64,000 nucleotides of DNA from Trichobilharzia regenti (taxonomy: Eukaryota > Platyhelminthes > Trematoda > Strigeidida > Schistosomatidae), in contig OX235265.1 of the NCBI GenBank assembly GCA_944472135.2, positions 434,001-498,000 on the forward strand. Reading direction: 5' to 3'. Under the pieces are notes generated by a model, which was not told the DNA's origin, ran no database searches, and worked only from the letters and a program-made list of their open reading frames with translations. Positions 24,101 through 35,813 of this stretch are shown piece after piece. Position numbers and translations under genes: made by a program. Numbering within the stretch: the stretch's first letter is position 1; each line of letters starts with the position of its first letter.

Positions 24101-24610
24101 TTGCTTGTCCAAACCCTTCTTGATTGAATCAGTTGAGGTTGCAGACATTACTTCTTCAAGGAGTCGGTTCTAGGCGTTTATGACACAGCAATATAGTTTA
24201 TCCTTGGTTTCTGAACTCTACTGCCATGTCCCCTGAGGTCTTTCAACCTGGTGGGAAGGAAAAGGGAGGAAAGATCAGGCCCATAGTCATCATTTAAAAT
24301 TTTAAACATTGTGATTAAATCTTCTCCCTCTCTACGGTGTGGTTGGGGGAAGAGATTAAAACTACCTAGTCTTCCCTCGTGTGGTAAATTAGTCATGCCG
24401 AGAATCATGCATGTTGCCATCCTTTGAACCCTATATAGAATATGTGAATTTTCTTTAGGACAAGGGCTTTCTTGTCTTTAAGGGGGCACAAAGTATTGAG
24501 AACATTTAAAATTTGAGTTGTTAATAAGGGAATTGTAGATACAGATAGTTTCGCGTCATTTAGTAGAGAACATCTCCATATTCTGTGCGGGATGATGGGC
24601 TGCATTTTGG
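24100..24610 (-). pseudogene. CR1/Jockey-type LINE 3' end, copy A
   Basis: Minus-strand C-terminal end of a LINE reverse-transcriptase polyprotein. 24420-24178 reads LGSFNLFPQPHRREGEDLIT, MFKILNDDYGPDLSSLF and LKDLRGHGSRVQ, the pattern typical of the end of CR1/Jockey ORF2. Further on, LLEEVMSATSTDSIKKGLD (24175-24115, other frame) resembles the final 'WNSLP..VV.A.S...FK..LD' block. Truncated and frameshifted. Confidence 0.65.
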
Positions 24611-24892
24611 GGAGGTATAAAAAGTATTTTGGGAAAATGTATTCGTATATGTGAGATTCTAGAAGGTCACGTCCTTGTTTTCTTTCATTCTGCTAGTGTG
24701 TCGGTTTCGTTTCACCGAGTGTGTCAAACAGACGTTACACAAACGACATTTCCTGTTTGTTTGGGGGCTTTTGTCTTGACTATTTCTTTTTATTCTGATG
24801 TTAGGAATAGAGTCAAAACAAACAGGTCTATCCTCTGAAGGCATAAAACCGTGGTGGTCTCACATTTTTCGATAGGCACTGCTCTTCTAATA
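24611..24892. other. No recognised feature (repeated at 31295-31576)
   Basis: Sequence between the CR1-like piece and the RTE. A 69-codon open stretch on the plus strand has no recognisable domain. Confidence 0.3.
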
Positions 24893-25813
24893 TGCCCTAG
24901 GTTATTATTATTATTGTATCCTTTAGTTCCTAGAGGAACATAGGGCTTCAGCTGAGCACCTCCATTGCCTTCTGTTTTCTGACAACTTTTTCACCCCGTT
25001 CCAAGTCTGCCCACATGCTTTCATCTCCTCCTCGCATGACCTCCTCCAAGTCACCCTTGAACGACCAACTCGCCGCCTCCCTTTCAGGTTCCACTCGAGC
25101 AATGGCTTGTCTAGTGATGTCACTTGATGGTTTCCTCAGAGTATGGCCAGCCAATCCATCTCCATTTCTTTCTGTCTATTTGTATCACAATCGGTTGCTG
25201 GTTGGTTCGCTCCCAGAGATCCCTGTTGCTGATATTTTCTGGCCATCTGATCTTGAGTATTGAGCAAAGACAACTGTTAATGAAGGTCTGAAGTTTGTTT
25301 GAGATGCTCTTTATGACTCGCTAGCCAAGGTTTTGATCCGTATAGTAGCAGTGACTTCACACTGAAGTTGAAAATCCGGATCTTATTTTTGATGCTGAGT
25401 GCTGTTGACCTCCACCCGGACTTGAGAGTAATGAAGGCTTGTCTTGCTTTTCCGATTCTGGCTTTGATATCCTCGTCAGTTCCGTTCGCCTTTAGTTGAA
25501 ACGATGCTTTCTAGGTAGGTGAAGGAGGCTGTTTCTTTCAGGTTCCTCCCATTTATTCTGGCTGACTGTCGTCTGTTGTTGTTGTTGCTGTTGGCCAGGA
25601 AACCTCATCACAACATCTCTTTTCTCTATGTTCATCTGAAGTCCTATCTTCTCTGGATTCTTCTTCCGCCAACTTGTTGCTTTTCACTTGAATATCTTCC
25701 AGTTTGTGGGAAATCAGACATATATCATCGGCGAGGTCCAGATCCTCCAAGTCTTTTGTGTGAGTCCATTTTATGCCCGTTCCCTCGTTGGTTGCCGTTG
25801 TCTGTCGCATTAT

Positions 25814-26007
25814 TTTTTTATTATTTTTTTATTTACTGCTTGATTCCACACTGTATTTTCGGTACAAGTATGGAATTTTCAGCATGGATATCGGTAGCCC
25901 GAGTTTCGCAGGCCGACCATAGATATCGGATGTGCGTCGGTGCGGGCTCGAACCCCGGACCATGTGGATGGTCGGCGAGAGTCCTAACCACTGTGCCACC
26001 GACGCAC
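25814..26007 (-). mobile_element. tRNA-type SINE in RTE copy A (site 1)
   Basis: 194-bp SINE, minus strand. Head 5' GTGCGTC and, ~70 bases later, GACGCAC form a perfect 7-bp acceptor-like stem; A box TGGCACAGTGG and B box GGTTCGAGCCC are present. Body ends with an A/T-rich tail. Compared with the uninterrupted RTE at 52100, about 16 target bases (ccaatcaattgcaatc) are missing and no target duplication is seen. Confidence 0.9.
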
Positions 26008-26265
26008 AGGAAGATCATTGGTGATAGTAGACAGCCTTGTCGCACTCCCGTCCTTACTTCGAAGGCTTCCGTAAGTTTCCCGTTGTGGATTACTTGGCAT
26101 GCAGCATTGTCGTATAACTGTTGGATGAGATGTATAATTGTCGACGGGACCCCTTGGTAGTAGCAAAGTAGTTGCCAAATGACCTCTCGATCGACGTTGC
26201 CTGATGAAGGCATTTCAAAGTCGATGATGTTTGGATAGAGAGGTGACTGCCATTCCAAGCTTTGT

Positions 26266-26464
26266 GTTTATTTATTTTTTATTTTTTATTACAGCTTGAT
26301 TCCACACTGTATTTTTGGTACAAGTATGGAATTTTCAGCGTGGATATCGGTAGCCGAAAATTCGCAGGCCGACCATAGATATCAGGTGTGCGTCGGCGCG
26401 GGCCCGAACCCCGGACCATGTGGATGGTCGGCGAGAGTCCTAACCACTGTGCCACCGACGCACA
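26266..26464 (-). mobile_element. tRNA-type SINE in RTE copy A (site 2)
   Basis: 199-bp SINE of the same family and orientation, inserted ~0.45 kb from the first. A box TGGCACAGTGG and B box GGTTCGGGCCC are readable (minus strand). The junctions with RTE sequence show no obvious target duplication. Confidence 0.9.
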
Positions 26465-27706
26465 CAATGATGATCCGTAGAGTGGCGATTTGATCAATAC
26501 ATGATTTGTTTCTCCTGAATCCGGCCTGTTCCGGTCGAAGTTTTTCATCCAGGGCTTGTTTGATTCTCTCCAGCATGGTGCGACTTAGTATTTTGCTTGG
26601 AATGGACAGAAGCATAATTCCACGCCAGTTTTTACATTGACTTAAGTCTCCTTTCTTTGGAAGTTTGAATAAGTATCCTTTCTTCCAATCCTCGAGTACT
26701 TTGCCCTCTTTCATCACCTTCTCCAGCAGTGGCGCTGTTGTCTCTGGGTCTATTTTCAAAGCTTCTGCTGGGATTCCATCTGGTCCTGGTGTTTTCCCAG
26801 CTTTTAGCATCTTGATTGCATTCAGGACTTCTGATTTCGTCGGGGGGTCAGTGTTCACTGGTAGTTCTGCTTCCGTTGTTGGTATTGTTGGGCGCTTTGT
26901 AGGTGGCGGACGATTTAGAAGTCTTTTGAAGTGTTCGGCCCAGTGCTTTCTCTCTTTCACCTCTTTGGTGATTGACTTTCCATTGTCGTCCTTCACTGGC
27001 TTAATCTGTGTCGAACTTTTGCCCGAAAGGTGCCTAGTTGTTTGGTAGAGTGTGGCGAGGTCCCATTTGCCTGCAGCTTGTTCTGCTTCGTTTGCCATGG
27101 TTTCATAATATTTTCTTCTGTCTTCCCTGGCACTCTTCTTCACTCTTTTGTTCAGTGTATTGTAGCTTGCATTCAGCTCCTGTCTTTGTTGCTCGTCAGT
27201 GCACTGGATAATCTTTTGTTTCACTGTCCTTCTCTCTTCTATTAGTTTCCAAGTGTCCGTAGTGAGCCACTATTTGTCCTGTCTCTTCTTTCTGCCTAGA
27301 ACTTCCATGCAGGTTTGACTCCACACCGTTTTCAAGTTGTCCCAGTGCTTTTCGACGCTGACCTCTTCGCTGGTGTTGATTTGTGTCTCGGCTTTTTCCC
27401 TTATGCTTGCAATGAAGATGTCCTTTGTAGCCTGGTCCTTCAGCTTTTGAGTGTTGAACTTGGCTTGTGGTCTATCTGCAGCTCTTGTTTCCGTGAAAGC
27501 TTTTAATTTGATTTGGATTGTCCCTTGTACGAGATAGTGGTCTGAGCCAACGTCTGCTCCTCTTCTTGTTTTTGTGTCCAGTAGGCTGCGCCTTCACTTC
27601 CTTGAGACTGAGATGAAGTCGATTTGGTTTTTGGTTTGCCCGTCTGGTGACACCCATGTAGCCTTGTGGATATCTTTGTGCTTGTATACACTGTGCCCTG
27701 GGTTAT

Positions 27707-29111
27707 AGCTTCCGTCTTTTGAAAGTCGACTGCCATAAGAAGAGTTATAAAAAGAAGTGTAGAAGGTCATAGAGGACTCCCAAGAATAAGAGCGGTCCCT
27801 GAGCTGAGACGTGATTTTATATCCATACTATCTAACACAGTCCATGCCGGGATAACTTCCATTAGGGCTGAGATCGTTGAAGATACTGCAAGAGTTATTG
27901 TTCCGTTTAACAAAGTGCATCAATTAGTCGTAATAACGGTCCTCAATTTCGAGGCTATCTGCCGTTCGAATGCCTAGACTGCCATGGATGAACACAAAAT
28001 GTCTCACAGTTAACGAAAATGTGCATTCAAAAATTATGCAGCAGTTGAAGATGAAATACAAATGGTCTCATTTACAGAAAAATGTAATATGTATTTAGAG
28101 TACAATTTTAGTATTGAGGGTCATTTACTGGACATAGCTCTGTCTACCAGAATAATATTGGTTTCTTTACCAAACCGTGAACTACAATAATAACCAATTC
28201 TAGTAATAAAAATATATTCAGTCACCAGGGTTACGCTTGTCTTGAGGTGAGGAGTACATCATTATTATGAAAGCTTTCATGAAAATCTGACACTTATACT
28301 CATTGACACACACACTATATTGTTAATAGCTTATTCCATAAACTAAAGGCTAAATGATGATAATTTCGTAGAGGCGAATTTCACTGAAATTTCAACGAGT
28401 GCCAGGGAAAACTTTCAGATACATCAAGCATCAGCATCCCTATTTCTGTAAAGTCATAATCAATCACAACCTCGAGGTATAACTGGCCTTACTCCGCTTT
28501 ACAAGGGACTACATGCTGGCCCGAGACTGTATCTTATTTTTGGAGAATAAACCCCGGAATCCAGGGCGTATTGAAGCGTATCGCAGATCTCTTCCTCTAA
28601 AGAGGAGTTGAATCCCAGTATGGATGTTTCATTAGGACACAACTACGAGCCATATGACGCTTAGTTTTGGAGCCTGAATACTGACACATCAGTAAGGTAC
28701 TGGTTGTGTACTTAGAATACGCTGTAATTCACCAGCTTTCTTAAACACAATGCAGTCAACTAACCACCTTATCGATATTCTACTTAGTACGTAAACAGTG
28801 ATCTCAAACTATACATGAACAATCAATTATTTAGTTATACTCAATATATTCAAATAGAGTGTTTGTTTTGATAATTCGAGGAAAGGGTTTGAGGGTTTAT
28901 GGGGCTTTTTGGCTGAACTAGGGACTCCAGGAATGTCTGTGCTAGCCGTTACAAAGCAAAGGGTAAAATCGTGACTTGATCTGGTCCTACACTTACCGGC
29001 AGAAACAATATTTAAAGGTGGATTAGAAGTTTATTCAGTTATTTCAGTTTTTTTCTGTCTGCTTTAACAAAGAAATGCAATAGAGATATTTGTCGTTTGA
29101 ATTAATTACAT
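27707..29111. other. B9D1 upstream region (repeated at 34409-35813)
   Basis: 1.4 kb between the RTE and B9D1 exon 1. No mobile element or exon recognised; it should contain the B9D1 promoter and 5' UTR, but no core element could be assigned. The second copy differs at few sites (for example atggatgttt against atggatattt). Confidence 0.35.
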
Positions 29112-29603
29112 ATGCTTGTATCCATTGCGGACAGCATTGTGAAACTTCAAAAAATGACATCAGATGAAATTTCCGACGGTTACTTCTTATTATCAGTCAC
29201 TGGACAAATTGAAAAGGCGGATGTAAGCATAAAAATTATTCATCTTCTTAACAGTTTCCATTACATGATTACATCTGGTGCAAGTACTGTTTCGTATATG
29301 GTCAAGATTGGATTAAAGTTGCAGTAAGGTGTTTACAAAGAATAATCCAATATTAGGGAGTAGATGAAGGGATGACACAGACATCCATCAAGGGCTTTCG
29401 GTGTAATCAAGAGAACAATTTGAATTTCCCTATTGATATTTCTTGGAAATCTACAAACCCTTTTGGTTGTATGTTTTTATGTGCCATTTTCATGAAACAT
29501 TTAAAGGGCCCCAGATAGTTCTTCACGCTTATGGGGTTGATGTCTTTGGAAAAGATGTTATTAGAGGATACGGAGCAGTGCACATTCCAATGAAAATTGG
29601 TAG
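29112..29603 (+). pseudogene. B9D1: B9D1 exons 1-4, duplicated 5' half (copy A)
   Basis: Duplicate of the 5' part of the B9-domain gene, without exon 5. Exons 29112-29222, 29255-29323, 29357-29468 and 29507-29603 are separated by introns of 32, 33 and 38 bp with GT/AG ends. The joined reading includes [49 protein letters not shown] and [20 protein letters not shown], then GYGAVHIP. Downstream, 29698-29899 happens to be open in phase, but the real exon 5 lies only at 41050, beyond copy B. A transcript from here would either read into noncoding sequence or splice across copy B, so the copy is called partial. Confidence 0.85.
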
Positions 29604-30299
29604 GTACGTACATCTGTGGTCTTCCGTGACATGTATTTAATACGAAATAGCACACTTCACTCATGTCTTCTGCGTTTGTCGTACAGTTATTTTGCAGATG
29701 TAGCATAATATTTATGGTATTTGTCTCTCAAAGTAATTGCTTCAAGGAACTAAAGTTTTCTCACAGATCATTTTTTAAAAACAATTTATGCGAACCTAAG
29801 TGTCTTAATTTCGTTAAGGCAAAAAATTTGGCGGAATTTCACGCGAAAGAACACCATGCCTACACCTTCTTCCGAAGATGCTGTTTAATAAAGCCATAAT
29901 GACGAAAATATTTAGCCCAGGGGATGCGCATTATGTGGTTGTGTTCTGTGAGCTGAGTGGTTTAATTGTGGCGCTTTCACTGTATTTCTACACAACATCA
30001 AAATTGCTCACTTTACTGTGGGAAAGAAATCCCGAATTCCCGTGAACAATTGAACTGCATGATATTGTCTACTGGACGAAAATCTTTGACAGTCTTCAGT
30101 TCCTTTGTGAGTATTAAGTGAAATTCACCTGGTCTCACTGATCTACTAGTATTTTAGTCGGTTAAGGATCAAGTGTAGTATTTTAGTCAAAGTAGACCGA
30201 ACATTTGTTGTTTTCTAATGGTGGCACCAAAACTAAGGTAACGCACCAATAGAAATGCAATAATACTCCGAGTATCCCATGCATCAATGAACATAGTGA

Positions 30300-30784
30300 T
30301 TGGTACAGGAATCAGCCCGTAATCAGCATGCATTGTACATTGCTTGCTTCTCATCAGCATTCGCTGGAGATACGGAATTCCTCACTAATGAATTATCTTC
30401 TTTTGTTCCGACAGACTTTTTCAAAAAATTATTAGAGGAGAAATCTCCGCCTCAGAACGATGAAATCAACAATCTAAAGTCAACGGCTATCGATAAAACA
30501 AAGTGGGTTATCAATCTCTCAACACAAATATTAAGTCCTACAGAAATAAGTGTATTAGAAAAAGGATTAAATTTCAGTGAAGCGGTGGACAAGCTGAAAC
30601 CCGAGGATGTCATCCCTTAAGTAGAAATAGCACTAGATAGGCAAAACAACAGCTGACAAAGTACGGGCACAATGTGCACTAACATTAAAACGACAAAAAA
30701 GTGGAAAGCCTAATCTGACAAAACCATGGATAGAAGCCCTAAAAAACCTTCGAGACTATGTTAGTCCTTTTCTGGTAAATTTCT
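30300..30784 (+). pseudogene. PLE N-terminal fragment, copy B
   Basis: Duplicate of the fragment at 23616-24100, identical in translation over the main frame (30300-30620). Confidence 0.65.
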
Positions 30785-31294
30785 TTGCTTGTCCAAACCC
30801 TTCTTGATTGAATCAGTTGAGGTTGCAGACATTACTTCTTCAAGGAGTCGGTTCTAGGCGTTTATGACACAGCAATATAGTTTATCCTTGGTTTCTGAAC
30901 TCTACTGCCATGTCCCCTGAGGTCTTTCAACCTGGTGGGAAGGAAAAGGGAGGAAAGATCAGGCCCATAGTCATCATTTAAAATTTTAAACATTGTGATT
31001 AAATCTTCTCCCTCTCTACGGTGTGGTTGGGGGAAGAGATTAAAACTACCTAGTCTTCCCTCGTGTGGTAAATTAGTCATGCCGAGAATCATGCATGTTG
31101 CCATCCTTTGAACCCTATATAGAATATGTGAATTTTCTTTAGGACAAGGGCTTTCTTGTCTTTAAGGGGGCACAAAGTATTGAGAACATTTAAAATTTGA
31201 GTTGTTAATAAGGGAATTGTAGATACAGATAGTTTCGCGTCATTTAGTAGAGAACATCTCCATATTCTGTGCGGGATGATGGGCTGCATTTTGG
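30784..31294 (-). pseudogene. CR1/Jockey-type LINE 3' end, copy B
   Basis: Duplicate of the fragment at 24100-24610 within the second duplication unit; frames 31104-30862 and 31289-31089 are the same. Confidence 0.65.
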
Positions 31295-32497
31295 GGAGGT
31301 ATAAAAAGTATTTTGGGAAAATGTATTCGTATATGTGAGATTCTAGAAGGTCACGTCCTTGTTTTCTTTCATTCTGCTAGTGTGTCGGTTTCGTTTCACC
31401 GAGTGTGTCAAACAGACGTTACACAAACGACATTTCCTGTTTGTTTGGGGGCTTTTGTCTTGACTATTTCTTTTTATTCTGATGTTAGGAATAGAGTCAA
31501 AACAAACAGGTCTATCCTCTGAAGGCATAAAACCGTGGTGGTCTCACATTTTTCGATAGGCACTGCTCTTCTAATATGCCCTAGGTTATTATTATTATTG
31601 TATCCTTTAGTTCCTAGAGGAACATAGGGCTTCAGCTGAGCACCTCCATTGCCTTCTGTTTTCTGACAACTTTTTCACCCCGTTCCAAGTCTGCCCACAT
31701 GCTTTCATCTCCTCCTCGCATGACCTCCTCCAAGTCACCCTTGAACGACCAACTCGCCGCCTCCCTTTCAGGTTCCACTCGAGCAATGGCTTGTCTAGTG
31801 ATGTCACTTGATGGTTTCCTCAGAGTATGGCCAGCCAATCCATCTCCATTTCTTTCTGTCTATTTGTATCACAATCGGTTGCTGGTTGGTTCGCTCCCAG
31901 AGATCCCTGTTGCTGATATTTTCTGGCCATCTGATCTTGAGTATTGAGCAAAGACAACTGTTAATGAAGGTCTGAAGTTTGTTTGAGATGCTCTTTATGA
32001 CTCGCTAGCCAAGGTTTTGATCCGTATAGTAGCAGTGACTTCACACTGAAGTTGAAAATCCGGATCTTATTTTTGATGCTGAGTGCTGTTGACCTCCACC
32101 CGGACTTGAGAGTAATGAAGGCTTGTCTTGCTTTTCCGATTCTGGCTTTGATATCCTCGTCAGTTCCGTTCGCCTTTAGTTGAAACGATGCTTTCTAGGT
32201 AGGTGAAGGAGGCTGTTTCTTTCAGGTTCCTCCCATTTATTCTGGCTGACTGTCGTCTGTTGTTGTTGTTGCTGTTGGCCAGGAAACCTCATCACAACAT
32301 CTCTTTTCTCTATGTTCATCTGAAGTCCTATCTTCTCTGGATTCTTCTTCCGCCAACTTGTTGCTTTTCACTTGAATATCTTCCAGTTTGTGGGAAATCA
32401 GACATATATCATCGGCGAGGTCCAGATCCTCCAAGTCTTTTGTGTGAGTCCATTTTATGCCCGTTCCCTCGTTGGTTGCCGTTGTCTGTCGCATTAT

Positions 32498-32691
32498 TTT
32501 TTTATTATTTTTTTATTTACTGCTTGATTCCACACTGTATTTTCGGTACAAGTATGGAATTTTCAGCATGGATATCGGTAGCCCGAGTTTCGCAGGCCGA
32601 CCATAGATATCGGATGTGCGTCGGTGCGGGCTCGAACCCCGGACCATGTGGATGGTCGACGAGAGTCCTAACCACTGTGCCACCGACGCAC
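32498..32691 (-). mobile_element. tRNA-type SINE in RTE copy B (site 1)
   Basis: Duplicate of the SINE at 25814-26007 at the identical insertion point (one visible difference, tcgacgag for tcggcgag). Confidence 0.9.
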
Positions 32692-32948
32692 AGGAAGATC
32701 ATTGGTGATAGTAGACAGCCTTGTCGCACTCCCGTCCTTACTTCGAAGGCTTCCGTAAGTTTCCCGTTGTGGATTATTGGCATGCAGCATTGTCGTATAA
32801 CTGTTGGATGAGATGTATAATTGTCGATGGGACCCCTTGGTAGTAGCAAAGTAGTTGCCAAATGACCTCTCGATCGACGTTGCCTGATGAAGGCATTTCA
32901 AAGTCGATGAAGTTTGGATAGAGAGGTGACTGCCATTCCAAGCTTTGT

Positions 32949-33147
32949 GTTTATTTATTTTTTATTTTTTATTACAGCTTGATTCCACACTGTATTTTTG
33001 GTACAAGTATGGAATTTTCAGCGTGGATATCGGTAGCCGAAAATTCGCAGGCCGACCATAGATATCAGGTGTGCGTCGGCGCGGGCCCGAACCCCGGACC
33101 ATGTGGATGGTCGGCGAGAGTCCTAACCACTGTGCCACCGACGCACA
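32949..33147 (-). mobile_element. tRNA-type SINE in RTE copy B (site 2)
   Basis: Duplicate of the SINE at 26266-26464, same junctions. Confidence 0.9.
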
Positions 33148-35813
33148 CAATGATGATCCGTAGAGTGGCGATTTGATCAATACATGATTTGTTTCTCCTG
33201 AATCCGGCCTGTTCCGGTCGAAGTTTTTCATCCAGATTGGCTTGTTTGATTCTCTCCAGCATGGTGCGACTTAGTATTTTGCTTGGAATGGACAGAAGCA
33301 TAATTCCACGCCAGTTTTTACATTGACTTAAGTCTCCTTTCTTTGGAAGTTTGAATAAGTATCCTTTCTTCCAATCCTCGAGTACTTTGCCCTCTTTCAA
33401 CACCTTCTCCAGCAGTGGCGTCATCAAGTCAGCTGTTGTCTCTGGGTCTATTTTCAAAGCTTCTGCTGGGATTCCATCTGGTCCTGGTGTTTTCCCAGCT
33501 TTTAGCATCTTGATTGCATTCAGGACTTCTGATTTCGTCGGGGGGTCGATGTTCACTGGTAGTTCTGCTTCCGTTGTTGGTATTGTTGGGCGCTTTGTAG
33601 GTGGCGGACGATTTAGAAGTCTTTTGAAGTGTTCAGCCCAGTGCTTTCTCTCTTTCACCTCTTTGGTGATTGACTTTCCATTGTCGTCCTTCACTGGCTT
33701 AATCTGTGTCGAACTTTTGCCCGAAAGGTGCCTAGTTGTTTGGTAGAGTGTGGCGAGGTCCCATTTGCCTGCAGCTTGTTCTGCTTCGTTTGCCATGGTT
33801 TCATAATATTTTCTTCTGTCTTCCCTGGCACTCTTCTTCACTCTTTTGTTCAGTGTATTGTAGCTTGCATTCAGCTCCTGTCTTTGTTGCTCGTCAGTGC
33901 ACTGGATAATCTTTTGTTTCACTGTCCTTCTCTCTTCTATTAGTTTCCAAGTGTCCGTAGTGAGCCACTATTTGTCCTGTCTCTTCTTTCTGCCTAGAAC
34001 TTCCATGCAGGTTTGACTCCACACCGTTTTCAAGTTGTCCCAGTGCTTTTCGACGCTGACCTCTTCGCTGGTGTTGATTTGTGTCTCGGCTTTTTCCCTT
34101 ATGCTTGCAATGAAGATGTCCTTTGTAGCCTGGTCCTTCAGCTTTTGAGTGTTGAACTTGGCTTGTGGTCTATCTGCAGCTCTTGTTTCCGTGAAAGCTT
34201 TTAATTTGATTTGGATTGTCCCTTGTACGAGATAGTGGTCTGAGCCAACGTCTGCTCCTCTTCTTGTTTTTGTGTCCAGTAGGCTGCGCCTTCACTTCCT
34301 TGAGCACCACTGAGATGAAGTCGATTTGGTTTTTGGTTTGCCCGTCTGGTGACACCCATGTAGCCTTGTGGATATCTTTGTGCTTGTATACACTGTGCCC
34401 TGGGTTATAGCTTCCGTCTTTTGAAAGTCGACTGCCATAAGAAGAGTTATAAAAAGAAGTGTAGAAGGTCATAGAGGACTCCCAAGAATAAGAGCGGTCC
34501 CTGAGCTGAGACGTGATTTTATATCCATACTATCTAACACAGTCCATGCCGGGATAACTTCCATTAGGGCTGAGATCGTTGAAGATACTGCAAGAGTTAT
34601 TGTTCCGTTTAACAAAGTGCATCAATTAGTCGTAATAACGGTCCTCAATTTCGAGGCTATCTGCCGTTCGAATGCCTAGACTGCCATGGATGAACACAAA
34701 ATGTCTCACAGTTAACGAAAATGTGCATTCAAAAATTATGCAGCAGTTGAAGATGAAATACAAATGGTCTCATTTACAGAAAAATGTAATATGTATTTAG
34801 AGTACAATTTTAGTATTGAGGGTCATTTACTGGACATAGCTCTGTCTACCAGAATAATATTGGTTTCTTTACCAAACCGTGAACTACAATAATAACCAAT
34901 TCTAGTAATAAAAATATATTCAGTCACCAGGGTTACGCTTGTCTTGAGGTGAGGAGTACATCATTATTATGAAAGCTTTCATGAAAATCTGACACTTATA
35001 CTCATTGACACACACACTATATTGTTAATAGCTTATTCCATAAACTAAAGGCTAAATGATGATAATTTCGTAGAGGCGAATTTCACTGAAATTTCAACGA
35101 GTGCCAGGGAAAACTTTCAGATACATCAAGCATCAGCATCCCTATTTCTGTAAAGTCATAATCAATCACAACCTCGAGGTATAACTGGCCTTACTCCGCT
35201 TTACAAGGGACTACATGCTGGCCCGAGACTGTATCTTATTTTTGGAGAATAAACCCCGGAATCCAGGGCGTATTGAAGCGTATCGCAGATCTCTTCCTCT
35301 AAAGAGGAGTTGAATCCCAGTATGGATATTTCATTAGGACACAACTACGAGCCATATGACGCTTAGTTTTGGAGCCTGAATACTGACACATCAGTAAGGT
35401 ACTGGTTGTGTACTTAGAATACGCTGTAATTCACCAGCTTTCTTAAACACAATGCAGTCAACTAACCACCTTATCGATATTCTACTTAGTACGTAAACAG
35501 TGATCTCAAACTATACATGAACAATCAATTATTTAGTTATACTCAATATATTCAAATAGAGTGTTTGTTTTGATAATTCGAGGAAAGGGTTTGAGGGTTT
35601 ATGGGGCTTTTTGGCTGAACTAGGGACTCCAGGAATGTCTGTGCTAGCCGTTACAAAGCAAAGGGTAAAATCGTGACTTGATCTGGTCCTACACTTACCG
35701 GCAGAAACAATATTTAAAGGTGGATTAGAAGTTTATTCAGTTATTTCAGTTTTTTTCTGTCTGCTTTAACAAAGAAATGCAATAGAGATATTTGTCGTTT
35801 GAATTAATTACAT

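Larger units (their letters stand above)
24906..27693 (-). mobile_element. 5'-truncated RTE LINE with two SINE insertions, copy A
   Basis: Minus-strand RTE, (ATT)n tail at 24906-24918 and 5' truncation inside the endonuclease domain. Flanks TGCCCTAGGTTAT (24893-24905) and TGCCCTGGGTTAT (27694-27706) are a 13-bp target duplication with one mismatch. The reading frame is broken by frameshifts, an in-frame stop (the 'tggctcactatttgtcc' region, WL to stop) and two SINEs at 25814-26007 and 26266-26464. The longest frame (27224-26382) contains AGKTPGPDGIPAEAL, KNWRGIMLLSIPSKILS and EQAGFRRNKSCIDQI. Confidence 0.9.
23563..30246. repeat. 6.7-kb direct tandem duplication, copy A
   Basis: 6684-bp unit nearly identical to 30247-36948. 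It contains a PLE 5' piece, a CR1-like 3' end, an RTE with two SINEs, and B9D1 exons 1-4. The left edge, inter-copy junction and right edge all share the tetranucleotide CAAT (atCAATagaa, acCAATagaa, acCAATtcct), a 4-bp microhomology. Confidence 0.9.
31590..34395 (-). mobile_element. 5'-truncated RTE LINE with two SINE insertions, copy B
   Basis: Duplicate of 24906-27693 with the same 13-bp flanking repeat (31577-31589, 34396-34408) and the same two SINE insertion points. It retains 12 extra in-frame bases near 33421 (TADLMTPL against TAPL in copy A) and a few further small indels. Confidence 0.9.

Noticed and set aside
25935..26007. Functional tRNA gene
   Set aside because: The head is part of a repeated SINE with a shared non-tRNA body, and the D and anticodon arms do not form convincingly.
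29663..29899. In-phase open frame after B9D1 exon 4 as exon 5 (also 36365-36601)
   Set aside because: It joins in phase and gives a plausible length, but its residues do not match the B9 family, whereas 41050-41180 gives a clear match ([21 protein letters not shown]) with a good acceptor.
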